64,000 nt of DNA from Gammaproteobacteria bacterium (GTDB taxonomy: Bacteria > Pseudomonadota > Gammaproteobacteria > Pseudomonadales > Pseudohongiellaceae): contig JAWKZW010000001.1 in the NCBI GenBank assembly GCA_041395725.1, positions 1,674,001-1,738,000 on the forward strand, read 5' to 3'. The notes below the pieces were generated by a model. The model searched no databases. It saw only the letters and a program-made list of their open reading frames with translations, and was not told the DNA's origin. Position numbers and translations under genes: made by a program. This document shows positions 27,098-36,345 of this stretch, piece after piece. Every line of letters begins with the position of its first letter. Position 1 is the first letter of the stretch.

Positions 27098-28102
27098 TCA
27101 CCCCTTCAGCATGCGGGCCACTTTCGGGGCGAAGTAGGTCAGAATCGCGTCCGCACCGGCACGTTTGATACAAACCAGAGACTCCAGCGCTACCGCGTCC
27201 TCGTTCAACCAGCCATTTCTGGCAGCCGCCATGTGCATGGCGTACTCTCCGCTCACCTGGTAGACGAAAGTCGGTACGCCAAATTGATTCTTCACTTTGC
27301 TGACGATGTCCAGATAGGGCATGCCCGGCTTTACCATTACCATATCCGCCCCTTCGGCGAGATCGAGAGCAACCTCCTGCAGGGCTTCATCACTGTTCGC
27401 TACATCCATCTGGTAGGTATGCTTGTTGCCACTGCCCAGGTTGGAACTGGACCCCACTGCATCGCGGAAAGGCCCATAATAACTGGAGGCGTATTTGGCT
27501 GAATAAGCCAGAATGCGGGTATAGATCAGGCCCTGTTCTTCCAGCGCTTCCCGAATGGCACCGACGCGGCCATCCATCATATCTGAGGGTGCCACTATGT
27601 CGGCGCCTGCTTCAGCCTGAGAAAGCGCCTGCCTGACCAGCGCTTCCACGGTTTCATCATTCAGCACATAGCCGTTTTCATCGATGATGCCGTCCTGCCC
27701 GTGGGTAGTATAGGGATCCAGGGCCACGTCTGTGATTATCCCCAGGTCGGGAAAACGTTCCTTCAGGCCTCGAACTGCTCTCTGTACCAGCCCTTCCGGG
27801 TTGTAAGCTTCGCGGCCGTCTTCCGTTTTACCTGCCGGATCCGGAGACGGAAACAGGGCAATAGCCGGAATGCCAAGATCGACCAGCTGTGCGGCTTCCT
27901 CCAGCAACTTGTCGATGCTGAGCCGATACATATCGGGCATGGAGTCGATGGGTTGACGCTGCCGCTCACCCTCAACGATGAAGATCGGGAAAATAAGATC
28001 ATCGACCGTAAGCCGGGTTTCCTGCATCAGTCTGCGACTGAACCCATCCCGGCGCATGCGGCGCATTCGGGTAACGGGGAATTTACGCTTTATTTCTGGC
28101 AC
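27098..28102 (-). CDS. hemB: Delta-aminolevulinic acid dehydratase (porphobilinogen synthase)
   Basis: Condenses two 5-aminolevulinates to porphobilinogen. The two Schiff-base lysines lie in YSAKYASSYYGPFRDA and MVKPGMPYLD. The metal-site stretch reads DVALDPYTTHGQDG, with Asp in place of the zinc-binding cysteines, so this is a magnesium-type enzyme as in Pseudomonas. The frame extends to a TTG at 28126, but the GTG at 28102 follows AGGA at good spacing and gives 334 residues, near the family length. It stands apart from hemCDXY. Confidence 0.95.
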   Translation of the reverse strand: MPEIKRKFPVTRMRRMRRDGFSRRLMQETRLTVDDLIFPIFIVEGERQRQPIDSMPDMYRLSIDKLLEEAAQLVDLGIPAIALFPSPDPAGKTEDGREAYNPEGLVQRAVRGLKERFPDLGIITDVALDPYTTHGQDGIIDENGYVLNDETVEALVRQALSQAEAGADIVAPSDMMDGRVGAIREALEEQGLIYTRILAYSAKYASSYYGPFRDAVGSSSNLGSGNKHTYQMDVANSDEALQEVALDLAEGADMVMVKPGMPYLDIVSKVKNQFGVPTFVYQVSGEYAMHMAAARNGWLNEDAVALESLVCIKRAGADAILTYFAPKVARMLKG

Positions 28103-28336
28103 GTTGTAATCCTGGTGCGCTTCCAATTCAGGGTCCAGGGGTTATTATGGCTGACCTTGAAAGAAATTACATCCTGCCGGGTCCCTGCAATAGCAAGCAG
28201 CCCCTGCTGCCCGCACGCAATCTCGCTCAGGGTCGAAACGGGAAATCCGTTTGACAGGGAATGTCTCTGACCTTGAATTCAGGACGTTGGCCGGGTGGCC
28301 CCGCCATCCTGTAAAGACAACAACAGGAAGAATAAT

Positions 28337-30514
28337 TTGAAAAGCTCCAGACTTCTGCTCGTGCTGATAATCGCCGCAACCTTGACCTCTTATTTTGCTT
28401 TTGATCTGGGGCGTTTTCTGACGCTTGATTACATGCAGTCTCAGCTGACCTCCGTCGAGCAGCTTAAGAATGAAAATTTCGTGCTGTTTGCCGCTGCCTA
28501 TTTTTTCATCTATGTGCTTGTAACAGCGCTCTCGATTCCCGGTGCGGTGTTGATGACTCTGTTGGGTGGTGCGGTATTTGGCCTTGCCTGGGGGGTCGTG
28601 CTGGTGTCCTTTGCGAGCAGCATAGGTGCAACCCTGGCATTCCTCGTGTCCCGTATTCTGCTTCGGGACTGGGTGCAGGCGCGCTTTGGAGACTACCTGA
28701 CCTCTTTTAACAGGGGAGTGGAGAAAGATGGTGCCTTTTACCTGTTCAGCCTTCGCATGGTGCCTATTTTCCCCTTCTTCATGATAAATCTGCTGATGGG
28801 TCTTACACCCATATCCGCTCTGTCTTTTTATCTGGTCAGTCAGGCGGGCATGTTCTTCGGGACGATCGTGTTCGTCAACGCGGGTTCAGAACTCGCCCAG
28901 ATTACGTCTTTGTCCGGTCTGGTCAGCGGTACTGTGTTGCTGTCGTTCGCTCTGATAGGTGTTTTCCCGCTGATTGCACGACTTCTGGTTAACACGATCA
29001 GGCGGAATCGTATGCTCAGGCAGTTCAAAAAGCCCTCTCATTTCGATGCCAACGTTGTGGTTCTGGGTGCCGGCTCCGCAGGCCTGGTAGCGTCATTGAT
29101 CGTAGCTGGCGCCAAGGCCAGGGTCGTTCTGATCGAGAAGCACAAGATGGGTGGGGATTGCCTGAATACCGGTTGTGTTCCGAGCAAATCGCTGATCCGC
29201 AGCGGGCGGGTGGCGTCCTATCTGAAACGGGCCTGTGAGTATGGTCTGAAGGCCCCGGCAGCGGAGGTTGATTTCCCCGCGGTCATGGAGCGCGTTCAGG
29301 GAGTGATCAAGGCGATTGAACCCCATGATTCGGTTGAGCGTTTTACTTCGCTGGGTGTCGAATGCGAGCAGGGCGAAGCCAGTATTCTGAATCCGTACCA
29401 GGTAAAGGTGAACGACCGTGTAATCAATACCCGCTCAATAATCATTGCCACGGGTGCAAGACCTTTCGTGCCATCCATACCGGGCCTGGACCAGATCGAT
29501 TACCTCACCTCTGATACTGTCTGGGAACTGCGTGAACTGCCGAAGCGCCTGCTGGTTATCGGTGGCGGCCCGATCGGCTGCGAATTGGCACAGGCGTTCA
29601 ATAACCTTGGGGCGGCCGTGACCCAGGTGGATCAGGCGCCCCGCATCATGCCGCGGGAGGATGCGGAAGTGTCAGAGCTGGTAGCCCGCCGGTTTGAGAA
29701 TGAGGGTATCAGAGTATTAACCGGGCATAAGGTCGTGAGTTTCCGCAAGACGGACGATGGGGCCGTGATGGAGGCCGAACGCGAGGGTGAAAAGGTTGAA
29801 GTAGGCTTCGACCGGGTCCTGTTGGCCATTGGGCGTAAAGCCAATGTAGAGGGTTTTGGTCTCGAAGCGCTGAATATGCCGCTGACCAGACAGGGTACGC
29901 TGGAGGTGAATCAATACCTGCAGACCGCCTATCCGAATATTTACGCCTGCGGAGACGTTGCCGGTCCTTATCAGTTCACCCACATGGCCTCATTCCAGGC
30001 CTGGTATGCAGCACTGAACGCGTTGGCGGGCTGGCTGCGCAAATCCCCGATCAATTACCGGGTCGTTCCCTGGGCCACTTTTACCGACCCGGAAGTGGCC
30101 AGGGTGGGACTGAACGAACAGGAAGCAAAGGAAAAAAACATCGCCTACGAAGTAACCCGCTACGATCTCTCCCACCTGGATCGTGCCCTGGCCGACCAGG
30201 AGGCCCACGGGTTCGTCAAAGTGCTGACCGTACCCGGCAAGGATAAGATACTGGGGGTGACGATCGTCGGTTATCATGCCGGCGAGCTGATTGCCGAGTA
30301 CGTGTTTGCCATGACTCATGGGCTGGGTTTGAAAAAGATCGCCGCCACCACCCACATCTACCCGACACTGATGGAAGCCAACAGGTTTGCGGCCAACAAC
30401 TGGCGCAGTGCCAGGTTGCCCGTTAAGCTGTTTCCTTACATGGAGCGTTTTTTCCGCTGGCAGCGGCGGGAATCCAGGGCGGACAGGGCGGCCCGCTCGG
30501 TGTCCGTTGACTGA
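28337..30514 (+). CDS. TVP38/TMEM64 membrane domain fused to a MerA-like flavin disulfide reductase
   Basis: A 725-residue inner-membrane fusion. Residues about 1-220 form a TVP38/TMEM64 (DedA-superfamily, SNARE-associated) domain with about six membrane segments and the motif FLVSRILLRDWVQARFG. From about 235 runs a complete pyridine nucleotide-disulfide oxidoreductase: FAD motif GAGSAGLVASL, redox pair in GGDCLNTGCVPSK, NAD(P) motif GGGPIGCELAQAF, and the dimerisation domain. The C-terminus lacks the MerA vicinal cysteines, so mercury reduction is unlikely. The frame opens at 28295, but TTG at 28337 has AGGAAG 7 bases before it. The role may be membrane-linked redox control; unproven. Confidence 0.88.
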   Translation: MKSSRLLLVLIIAATLTSYFAFDLGRFLTLDYMQSQLTSVEQLKNENFVLFAAAYFFIYVLVTALSIPGAVLMTLLGGAVFGLAWGVVLVSFASSIGATLAFLVSRILLRDWVQARFGDYLTSFNRGVEKDGAFYLFSLRMVPIFPFFMINLLMGLTPISALSFYLVSQAGMFFGTIVFVNAGSELAQITSLSGLVSGTVLLSFALIGVFPLIARLLVNTIRRNRMLRQFKKPSHFDANVVVLGAGSAGLVASLIVAGAKARVVLIEKHKMGGDCLNTGCVPSKSLIRSGRVASYLKRACEYGLKAPAAEVDFPAVMERVQGVIKAIEPHDSVERFTSLGVECEQGEASILNPYQVKVNDRVINTRSIIIATGARPFVPSIPGLDQIDYLTSDTVWELRELPKRLLVIGGGPIGCELAQAFNNLGAAVTQVDQAPRIMPREDAEVSELVARRFENEGIRVLTGHKVVSFRKTDDGAVMEAEREGEKVEVGFDRVLLAIGRKANVEGFGLEALNMPLTRQGTLEVNQYLQTAYPNIYACGDVAGPYQFTHMASFQAWYAALNALAGWLRKSPINYRVVPWATFTDPEVARVGLNEQEAKEKNIAYEVTRYDLSHLDRALADQEAHGFVKVLTVPGKDKILGVTIVGYHAGELIAEYVFAMTHGLGLKKIAATTHIYPTLMEANRFAANNWRSARLPVKLFPYMERFFRWQRRESRADRAARSVSVD

Positions 30515-30522
30515 TCAGCGGT

Positions 30523-32097
30523 TCACGAAACGTGATACGCGTTCCATTCAGCCAGGTAGCTTTCAAAGCTGCTGGTGTCGCTTTCCTCAATTTCTTTTTG
30601 TCGCTCTCTGGAAATTGAGGCGGCCGCTTCCAGGATAGCCAGATTTTTGCTGTCGATAGTCCCCCGCCGTAACGTTTCCCGGTGTTCCAGGGAGACCTCC
30701 ATGGCGTAGCGGTAGAAAGATTTACCGGATTGCCGCATGCCGTTCAACAGTCTGCCGGAAGGGGTCAGGTCAGGATTGACAACTTTTTCACGTTGTTTCT
30801 CCAGGCTCGCCACATGCATCTTGTTGGCCTCGCATTCGTCCAGGATAACGGCGGCCTGCTGAATACCGTCCAGCAGTTTGTTTGCCCACTCGGTCAGAGC
30901 GACTGGATTGCCGCGCCAGTTCAGTTGCAGTTCCGGGTCCCGGCCGCGGGAGATCACTGCTTCCAGGTTCTCGCCAATCTCTTTTTGTTCTTCAGGGTTG
31001 CAATCCGGGCTGTCGCTGAGCAGACAATAAAGCAGGAACGCGTCCAGAAACTTTGTCTGTTCCTTGTTTATACCGATAGGTATAAAGGGATTAAGATCCA
31101 GCGAACGGACTTCGATATACTCGATACCGCCACGCAGCAGTGCCGAAAGCGGCCTTTCGCCCGGTTCAGTTATACGTTTGGGGCGAATGGTGCTGTAAAA
31201 CTCGTTCTCCAGTTGTAGCAGGTTGCTGTTCATCTGCCGGCGCTCGCCGTCGGGCCCGGTTCCGATTGCCTGATAAGGGGGGTAGACGGTCTGCAGGGCG
31301 GAGCTGAGGCTGTCGACGTAGCTGTGCAGATCGTTGTAGCAGACGAACAGGGATTTTTGCGCCTCGCTGCGGTATCCGAGGTCGCCCATCCGCAGACAGG
31401 TAGCATAGGGCAGATACAGGGTTCCGTCATCGTATTCTTCGAGATTATGGGTTCGCCCCCGGGCGAAGCACTTGCAGGTGACCGGTGAGGCACCGAACAG
31501 ATACAGCAGCAGCCAGCTGAAGCGGTGGAAATTACGAATCAGGTGCAGATACCGGGAGGTTTGAAATTCCTGCAGGCTGCCTTCGTCGTTGCAGTGGCGT
31601 TGAAAGGCCGGCCAGAATTCGTCGGGCATGGAAAAATTGTAATGAATGCCGGCGATAGTCTGCATGAGGCTGCCGTACCGCTGGCTGAGGCCGCGACGGT
31701 ACAGAGTTTTCAGCCTGCCGATATTGGAATTGCCGTAGTTGGCCAGGGGTATATCGTCGAGGTTACCGGTCGGGCACGGCATACTGCACGCCCATAGCAA
31801 CTCGTCGTTTTCCAGGTGTTGATAGGAAAAGCGATGGATGGCTTCGAGGAACTGCAGGCACTCATCGATGTTGTCACGGGCCGGAGTTATGAATTCCAGA
31901 AGGGCTTCAGAGAAATCCGTGGTGATGTAGGGGTTGGTAAGCGCGGAACCCAGGCCACCGGGATGAGGCGACAGGGCTATGCTGCCTTCTGGTGAAACCC
32001 GCAGACTTTCTTTCTCGATGCCGCGGCGAACGTTTCCCCATTCAGGTAAAAATTCCACCAGGTTGAAGTACTCGAGACTTTGCTCAAATTGCCCGGC
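30523..32097 (-). CDS. gshA: Glutamate-cysteine ligase
   Basis: First enzyme of glutathione synthesis, ATP-dependent. The gammaproteobacterial GshA features are present: WGNVRRGIEKESLRVSPEG, TDFSEALLEFITP, EVRSLDLNPF. The frame starts with TTG at 32130; the TTG at 32097 is preferred because GAGAGGGA lies six bases before it and the N-terminus then matches family length (524 residues). It lies 75 bp after pckA and converges on the flavoprotein fusion with 8 bp between stops. Confidence 0.96.
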   Translation of the reverse strand, partial: AGQFEQSLEYFNLVEFLPEWGNVRRGIEKESLRVSPEGSIALSPHPGGLGSALTNPYITTDFSEALLEFITPARDNIDECLQFLEAIHRFSYQHLENDELLWACSMPCPTGNLDDIPLANYGNSNIGRLKTLYRRGLSQRYGSLMQTIAGIHYNFSMPDEFWPAFQRHCNDEGSLQEFQTSRYLHLIRNFHRFSWLLLYLFGASPVTCKCFARGRTHNLEEYDDGTLYLPYATCLRMGDLGYRSEAQKSLFVCYNDLHSYVDSLSSALQTVYPPYQAIGTGPDGERRQMNSNLLQLENEFYSTIRPKRITEPGERPLSALLRGGIEYIEVRSLDLNPFIPIGINKEQTKFLDAFLLYCLLSDSPDCNPEEQKEIGENLEAVISRGRDPELQLNWRGNPVALTEWANKLLDGIQQAAVILDECEANKMHVASLEKQREKVVNPDLTPSGRLLNGMRQSGKSFYRYAMEVSLEHRETLRRGTIDSKNLAILEAAASISRERQKEIEESDTSSFESYLAEWNAYHVS

Positions 32098-32172
32098 CAA
32101 TGGCGTCCCTCTCTCTGTTATATGCTGCAATCAGATTTCTGATGATTGCGGCGGTGTTGTTTTTGCAGGCAC

Positions 32173-33735
32173 TCAAACCTGTTGTTGCGGCCCTGCCGCG
32201 ATGATCGTGTCCGCGATATCGAACCGCTTGATATTCTCGTTGAACTGGGCAATCAGGTTGGCCGCCTGCCTGTCGTAGGCGGCGTGGTCCAGCCAGGTAT
32301 TTCTGGGATTGAGCAGAGAGCTGTCTACACCGGCTACCAGCTTTGGTATGTCGAGATTCAGGCCCGGAAGGTGTTCGGTTTCGGTGTCCCGCAGGGCATC
32401 GGTCTGTATTGCCGCGAGAATGGCGCGGGTAGTGGGGATGTCGAAGCGTTTTCCCACGCCGTGGGGGCCGCCGGTCCACCCGGTATTTACCAGGTATACC
32501 TGGCTGCCGAAATCATCGATACGTTTCATCAGCAGGTCTGCATAGACATTTGCCGGGCGCGGGAAGAACGGTGCCCCGAAACACACAGAGAAAGTGGACT
32601 TGATGCCTTCCCCGGCACCCATCTCAGTGGATCCCACCAGGGCGGTATAGCCACTGAGAAAGTGATAGGCGGCCGCCTGCTTGCTCAGGATTGCTACCGG
32701 AGGCAGGACACCCGTCAGGTCACAGGTCAGAAAGATGATGGAGCGCGGCTCGCCGGCGCGATTTTCAGGCACGCGCTTCGCGATGTGTGCCAGGGGATAG
32801 CAGGTGCGGGAGTTTTCGGTCAGGGTGGTGTCCGCGTAATCGGCAACCCGGGTCTTTTCGTCGATTACCACGTTCTCGATTACGGCGCCGAACCGGATGG
32901 CATCCCAGATAACCGGCTCGTTCTGCTGGCTGAGGTTTATGCACTTGGCGTAACAGCCCCCTTCGATATTGAAAACAGTCCCTTTGCCCCAGCCGTGCTC
33001 GTCATCACCGATCAGATAGCGGTCCGTATCGGCGGACAGAGTGGTTTTGCCGGTGCCGGACAGGCCGAAAAACAGGCAGACATCTCCGTCGTTCCCCACA
33101 TTTGCCGAACAGTGCATCGGCAACACGTCTTTTTCCGGTAACAGAAAATTCTGCACGGAAAACATCGACTTCTTCATCTCTCCTGCGTAGCGCATCCCTG
33201 CCAGTAGAACCTTGCGTTGAGCGAAATTGATAATGACCACGCCATCGCTGTTAGTGCCGTCCCGCTCCGGCTCGCAGACAAACCCGGGTGCGCTGACGAT
33301 CTGCCAGATCTGCTTGTCTTTGGGATTGTAGGTGTCAGGGCCGATGAACAGAGTCTTGGCAAACAGGTTGTGCCAGGCGTACTCGGTAGTCACAGAAACT
33401 GGTATGTAGTGTTCCGGATCCGCCCCGACATGGAGGTCGGCAACGTAAATGTCTTTTTCCGACAGAAACTGGCTCACCCGGTTCCACAGGGCGTCGAAGG
33501 CGTCCGGCTCAAAGGGCTGGTTGACTGCCCCCCAATCGATGGAATCGGAGGTGCTGGGTTCTATTACGATAAAGCGGTCTTTGGGACTCCGACCGGTGCG
33601 GTGACCGGTTTCAACCACCAGTGCCCCGGTGTCGGCCAGGCGACCTTCACGGTTCTGCAGGGCGAGCTCAATGAGCTGACTGTTGGGAAGATTGCGGTGG
33701 ACGGTTTGGTCAGGGATGTCAGACTGACTCGTCAT
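32173..33735 (-). CDS. pckA: Phosphoenolpyruvate carboxykinase (ATP)
   Basis: Converts oxaloacetate and ATP to phosphoenolpyruvate, the entry to gluconeogenesis. The P-loop GLSGTGKTTLS, the metal site around YLIGDDEHGWG and RMRYAGEMKKS-type active-site segment (MRYAGEMKKSMFS) are intact. The frame is open to 33855, but the ATG at 33735 (MTSQSDIPDQTVHRNL) gives 520 residues, near the family norm. The dependence on gluconeogenesis fits an organism feeding on amino and organic acids, as the accessory half of this window suggests. Confidence 0.97.
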   Translation of the reverse strand: MTSQSDIPDQTVHRNLPNSQLIELALQNREGRLADTGALVVETGHRTGRSPKDRFIVIEPSTSDSIDWGAVNQPFEPDAFDALWNRVSQFLSEKDIYVADLHVGADPEHYIPVSVTTEYAWHNLFAKTLFIGPDTYNPKDKQIWQIVSAPGFVCEPERDGTNSDGVVIINFAQRKVLLAGMRYAGEMKKSMFSVQNFLLPEKDVLPMHCSANVGNDGDVCLFFGLSGTGKTTLSADTDRYLIGDDEHGWGKGTVFNIEGGCYAKCINLSQQNEPVIWDAIRFGAVIENVVIDEKTRVADYADTTLTENSRTCYPLAHIAKRVPENRAGEPRSIIFLTCDLTGVLPPVAILSKQAAAYHFLSGYTALVGSTEMGAGEGIKSTFSVCFGAPFFPRPANVYADLLMKRIDDFGSQVYLVNTGWTGGPHGVGKRFDIPTTRAILAAIQTDALRDTETEHLPGLNLDIPKLVAGVDSSLLNPRNTWLDHAAYDRQAANLIAQFNENIKRFDIADTIIAAGPQQQV

Positions 33736-33905
33736 TATCGGTTTACCTGTGAGGCAAAAAAGTGCCTTGACTGTGCAACTTGTTTGGTGGGCTGACTGTT
33801 CGATTCCCGGAAGCTGCCGGGCGTGCTTACTCGTGGCATTCAAGAAGGCAGCCATTATGCCAAATAAAAAGCCCTGGAGTAAAAGCTTCCCTGGCGTGAA
33901 ATGCG

Positions 33906-34316
33906 TTATTCCTGCTGTGAGTTCTTGAACTGATGGATCAGGCGCCGGTCCCTTTTGGTGGGCCGGCCCTCGGTCTGCAGATGCCTGGGTAGCGCCTTGC
34001 GTTGTTCCGCGGCAAGTTTCCGGCGTTCGATACTCTCCGGGGTCTCTTCATAGAGCAGCTGGGCCTCCATGGCTCCGCGTCGCTGTTCGGTCAGCCCCGT
34101 CACAATGACCGTCTTTTCGTCGAAGCCCTGCCGCAGGCTGATCTGCAGGCCTTCGTGAACTTCCTTGCCCGGTTTTGCCCGTGCCCCGTCGCAGTGCACC
34201 TTGCCACCTTCGATGGCCTGCTTGGCGATAGCGCGGGTTTTGTAGAAGCGGGCTGCCCACAGCCATTTATCCAGTCTTACCTTGCTGTCCCGCAACGGGT
34301 TGTCCTGTCTGCTCAT
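33906..34316 (-). CDS. hslR: Heat-shock protein Hsp15 (S4-domain RNA-binding protein)
   Basis: A 136-residue protein rescuing 50S subunits that carry a nascent chain after ribosome dissociation. It carries the S4 domain VRLDKWLWAARFYKTRAIAKQAIEGGKV and the conserved TVIVTGLTEQRRGAMEAQLLYEET. The ATG at 34316 follows CAGGGA and comes just after the yrfG stop; a GTG at 34340 would overlap yrfG and is less likely. The tail is basic (GRPTKRDRRLIHQF). Confidence 0.95.
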   Translation of the reverse strand: MSRQDNPLRDSKVRLDKWLWAARFYKTRAIAKQAIEGGKVHCDGARAKPGKEVHEGLQISLRQGFDEKTVIVTGLTEQRRGAMEAQLLYEETPESIERRKLAAEQRKALPRHLQTEGRPTKRDRRLIHQFKNSQQE

Positions 34317-34326
34317 GGTTCCCTGC

Positions 34327-35064
34327 TCACGGGGCTTCACTCAATGGCCGGGAACCGGCAGCTGGGTGGAGTGCCGGCATGATGTGCCCGAAGTCGATGA
34401 TCTGCGGAAATTCCTCCGCCAGCAGGGGGTCCTGCTGACTGTCCGGTTGATAAATACCGTACAGGTAGCGGATCTGCTCTTTTTGCGCCTGGCGCAGCAC
34501 CGGCAGGCTGTCGTCGATCAGCATGGTTCGATTGGGGTCGTAGTGTTCCAGTTCCAGCAGGGCAGTCCAGAAGCCATGGTTTTCCTTGGCCAGGCGCAGC
34601 ACATGGGAGCTGATCGTATTGTCAAAGTACCTGCCGATACCGGTGTGTGCCAGTTTCAGATTGAGGCTGTCGGGGTGGGCATTGGTAATCAGCAGTATGC
34701 GTTTATCCAGCTGCCGCAGCTTGGTCAGCAGATCGACGACGTTGGGTCGGATAGCGATCTTGTGTTTGACTTCGTGTTTGAGCAGCGTGATGTCCAACTG
34801 CAACTGCTCGGCCCAGAAATCAAGGCAGTACCAGTTGAGGGTGCCCCGCAGTTCGCTGTACATCTGGTGCAGCCTGTGGCTGGCACTCTCCAGGTCCATG
34901 CCCCTGGCGCGGGCCCAGGCGCGGGGCAGGAATGTCTGCCAGAAGTAATTGTCAAAATGCAGGTCCAGCAGCGTACCGTCCATGTCGAACATGACGGTAT
35001 CAATTTGTGCCCAGGGTGGCATCTGGCTGCCCTGCGGGTGGCTTTCGTTACTTAACTCGCGCAT
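34327..35064 (-). CDS. yrfG: GMP/IMP nucleotidase, HAD family (YrfG)
   Basis: A HAD-superfamily phosphatase of up to 245 residues. The nucleophile motif is VMFDMDGTLLDL, followed by LLITNAHPDSLN (motif II) and MLIDDSLPVLR (motif IV). The cap-region stretch FDNYFWQTFLP is typical of YrfG, known to dephosphorylate GMP and IMP. The ATG at 35064 gives 14 extra residues; the ATG at 35022 matches E. coli better. yrfG-hslR is a conserved pair. Divergent from cysQ across 65 bp. Confidence 0.93.
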   Translation of the reverse strand: MRELSNESHPQGSQMPPWAQIDTVMFDMDGTLLDLHFDNYFWQTFLPRAWARARGMDLESASHRLHQMYSELRGTLNWYCLDFWAEQLQLDITLLKHEVKHKIAIRPNVVDLLTKLRQLDKRILLITNAHPDSLNLKLAHTGIGRYFDNTISSHVLRLAKENHGFWTALLELEHYDPNRTMLIDDSLPVLRQAQKEQIRYLYGIYQPDSQQDPLLAEEFPQIIDFGHIMPALHPAAGSRPLSEAP

Positions 35065-35129
35065 AGTACGTTGTGCAACGACTCGTGATTTAGCTGGAAA
35101 TCGCGGTATTTAATCTGAGGTTCCCAAGT

Positions 35130-35945
35130 ATGATTGATGAACAACTTCTGCACCTTGCCGGCCAGATTGCTGAAGCCGCAGGCCGGGAGATTCTCCAAGT
35201 TTATAACAAGACCGGCAATATTGATGTAACTGTCAAGGATGACAACTCACCCCTGACCGAGGCTGACCGGCGGGCCCATGAACTGATCGTGGCCAGGCTG
35301 AGCCAGCTGAACCCACCGTTGCCGGTTCTGTCGGAGGAATCCGAGCAACTGGATTTTACTGTTCGAAGCCAGTGGTCCCGATACTGGCTGGTAGATCCGC
35401 TGGACGGCACCAAGGAGTTCATCAAACGCAATGGTGAATTTACTGTCAATATTGCCCTTATTGAAGACGGCCAGCCAGTCATGGGGATCGTCCATGTTCC
35501 TGTCACGGGTATCACTTATCTTGGCCTCAAGGGTGTGGGAGCCAGTCGCGTGGAGGCGGGCAACGCCACGCCGATTCATTGCCGCAGGATCAGCCCCGGC
35601 CAGAAATCCCTGCAGGTAGTGGCCAGTCGCAGTCACCGTGCACCGGCGCTGGATGGTCTGCTGGACAGGCTGCGCGCTGAATTCACCGACCTGGACCTGG
35701 TGAGCATGGGCAGTTCCCTGAAGATCTGTCTGGTTGCCGCCGGGCAGGCGGATCTCTATCCGCGCCTGGGACCCACCTGCGAGTGGGACACAGCGGCGGC
35801 CCACGGAGTCCTGCTCGCCGCTGGCGGGACGCTGGTGGACCCGGACTTCAAAGAGCTGCGCTACAACAGCAAGGCCGAGCTGCTTAATCCGCACTTCACC
35901 GCTATTGCTGATCCGTCTGTTAACTGGCAGAAGTTCTTCGACTGA
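35130..35945 (+). CDS. cysQ: 3'(2'),5'-bisphosphate nucleotidase
   Basis: Hydrolyses 3'-phosphoadenosine 5'-phosphate left from sulfate assimilation. A 271-residue member of the lithium-sensitive phosphatase family: metal sites in EESEQLD, DPLDGTKEF (WLVDPLDGTKEFI) and CEWDTAAAHG are all intact. It stands alone, followed by a hairpin and a MITE-like element. Confidence 0.96.
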   Translation: MIDEQLLHLAGQIAEAAGREILQVYNKTGNIDVTVKDDNSPLTEADRRAHELIVARLSQLNPPLPVLSEESEQLDFTVRSQWSRYWLVDPLDGTKEFIKRNGEFTVNIALIEDGQPVMGIVHVPVTGITYLGLKGVGASRVEAGNATPIHCRRISPGQKSLQVVASRSHRAPALDGLLDRLRAEFTDLDLVSMGSSLKICLVAAGQADLYPRLGPTCEWDTAAAHGVLLAAGGTLVDPDFKELRYNSKAELLNPHFTAIADPSVNWQKFFD

Positions 35946-35979
35946 TGCTTAACAACGGCTCACTACAACCTGCCGTAAA

Positions 35980-36006
35980 CAGTGGCCCACTGCTGGTCGG
36001 CCACTG
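35980..36006. terminator. Hairpin downstream of cysQ
   Basis: CAGTGGCC (35980-35987) and GGCCACTG (35999-36006) form a perfect 8-bp stem with an 11-base loop 35 bases after the cysQ stop. There is no T-run, so it is a possible but not typical terminator. Confidence 0.4.
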
Positions 36007-36106
36007 ACCTGCCGGGAGCGCCAGACCCTTCAGACCACAGGCTGACTGGCGACGTAACCTGATGTCCGCGCGGGTGCGCCTGGATTTGCGCCAGGGTCTG
36101 GTTTAT

Positions 36107-36291
36107 CCAATCATTGTATAAAGTGTTGGCCCAGGACCGCTTCGCTGCTTCCGTAGCAGCATTTCCAGCGCCGTACTCAATTTTTCTGGATATCACGTAG
36201 AATGACTACGCTCAATCCAAAAAAATCCCCGTGCGACACTGGAAATGCCACTCGGAAAGTTCCTGACCTCAACAACTTATGCAATGATTGG
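36107..36291. repeat. 185-bp MITE-like element, copy 1
   Basis: Near-identical to 45017-45202 over its whole length (about nine in ten bases by eye), same orientation. The termini are inverted repeats: CCAATCATTGTATAAAGTGTTG at the left matches the right end reverse-complemented at 19 of 22 positions. Internal halves also pair (ATTTCCAGCG near the left with CACTGGAAAT near the right), so almost the whole element is one imperfect palindrome. It lies 54 bp upstream of the DUF885 lipoprotein start. Confidence 0.85.
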
Positions 36292-36345
36292 GTACCCTGC
36301 GGTGGCACCAGGGGTTCCCTGAGCCCGGCTGACACGGAGTACACC

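Noticed and set aside
28337..30514. Mercuric reductase annotation for the flavoprotein part
   Set aside because: The redox motif is shared by many disulfide reductases; the N-terminal metal-binding domain and C-terminal cysteine pair of MerA are absent and no mer genes are near.
35963..36196. Minus-strand ORF beginning MISRKIEYGAGNAA, also at 44888-45106
   Set aside because: The shared peptide comes only from the two copies of the MITE-like element and diverges as soon as the frame leaves the repeat; no ribosome-binding site is evident.
36202..36345. Upstream extension of the DUF885 reading frame
   Set aside because: It lies largely inside the repeat element, and the ATG at 36346 starts a perfect lipoprotein signal peptide.
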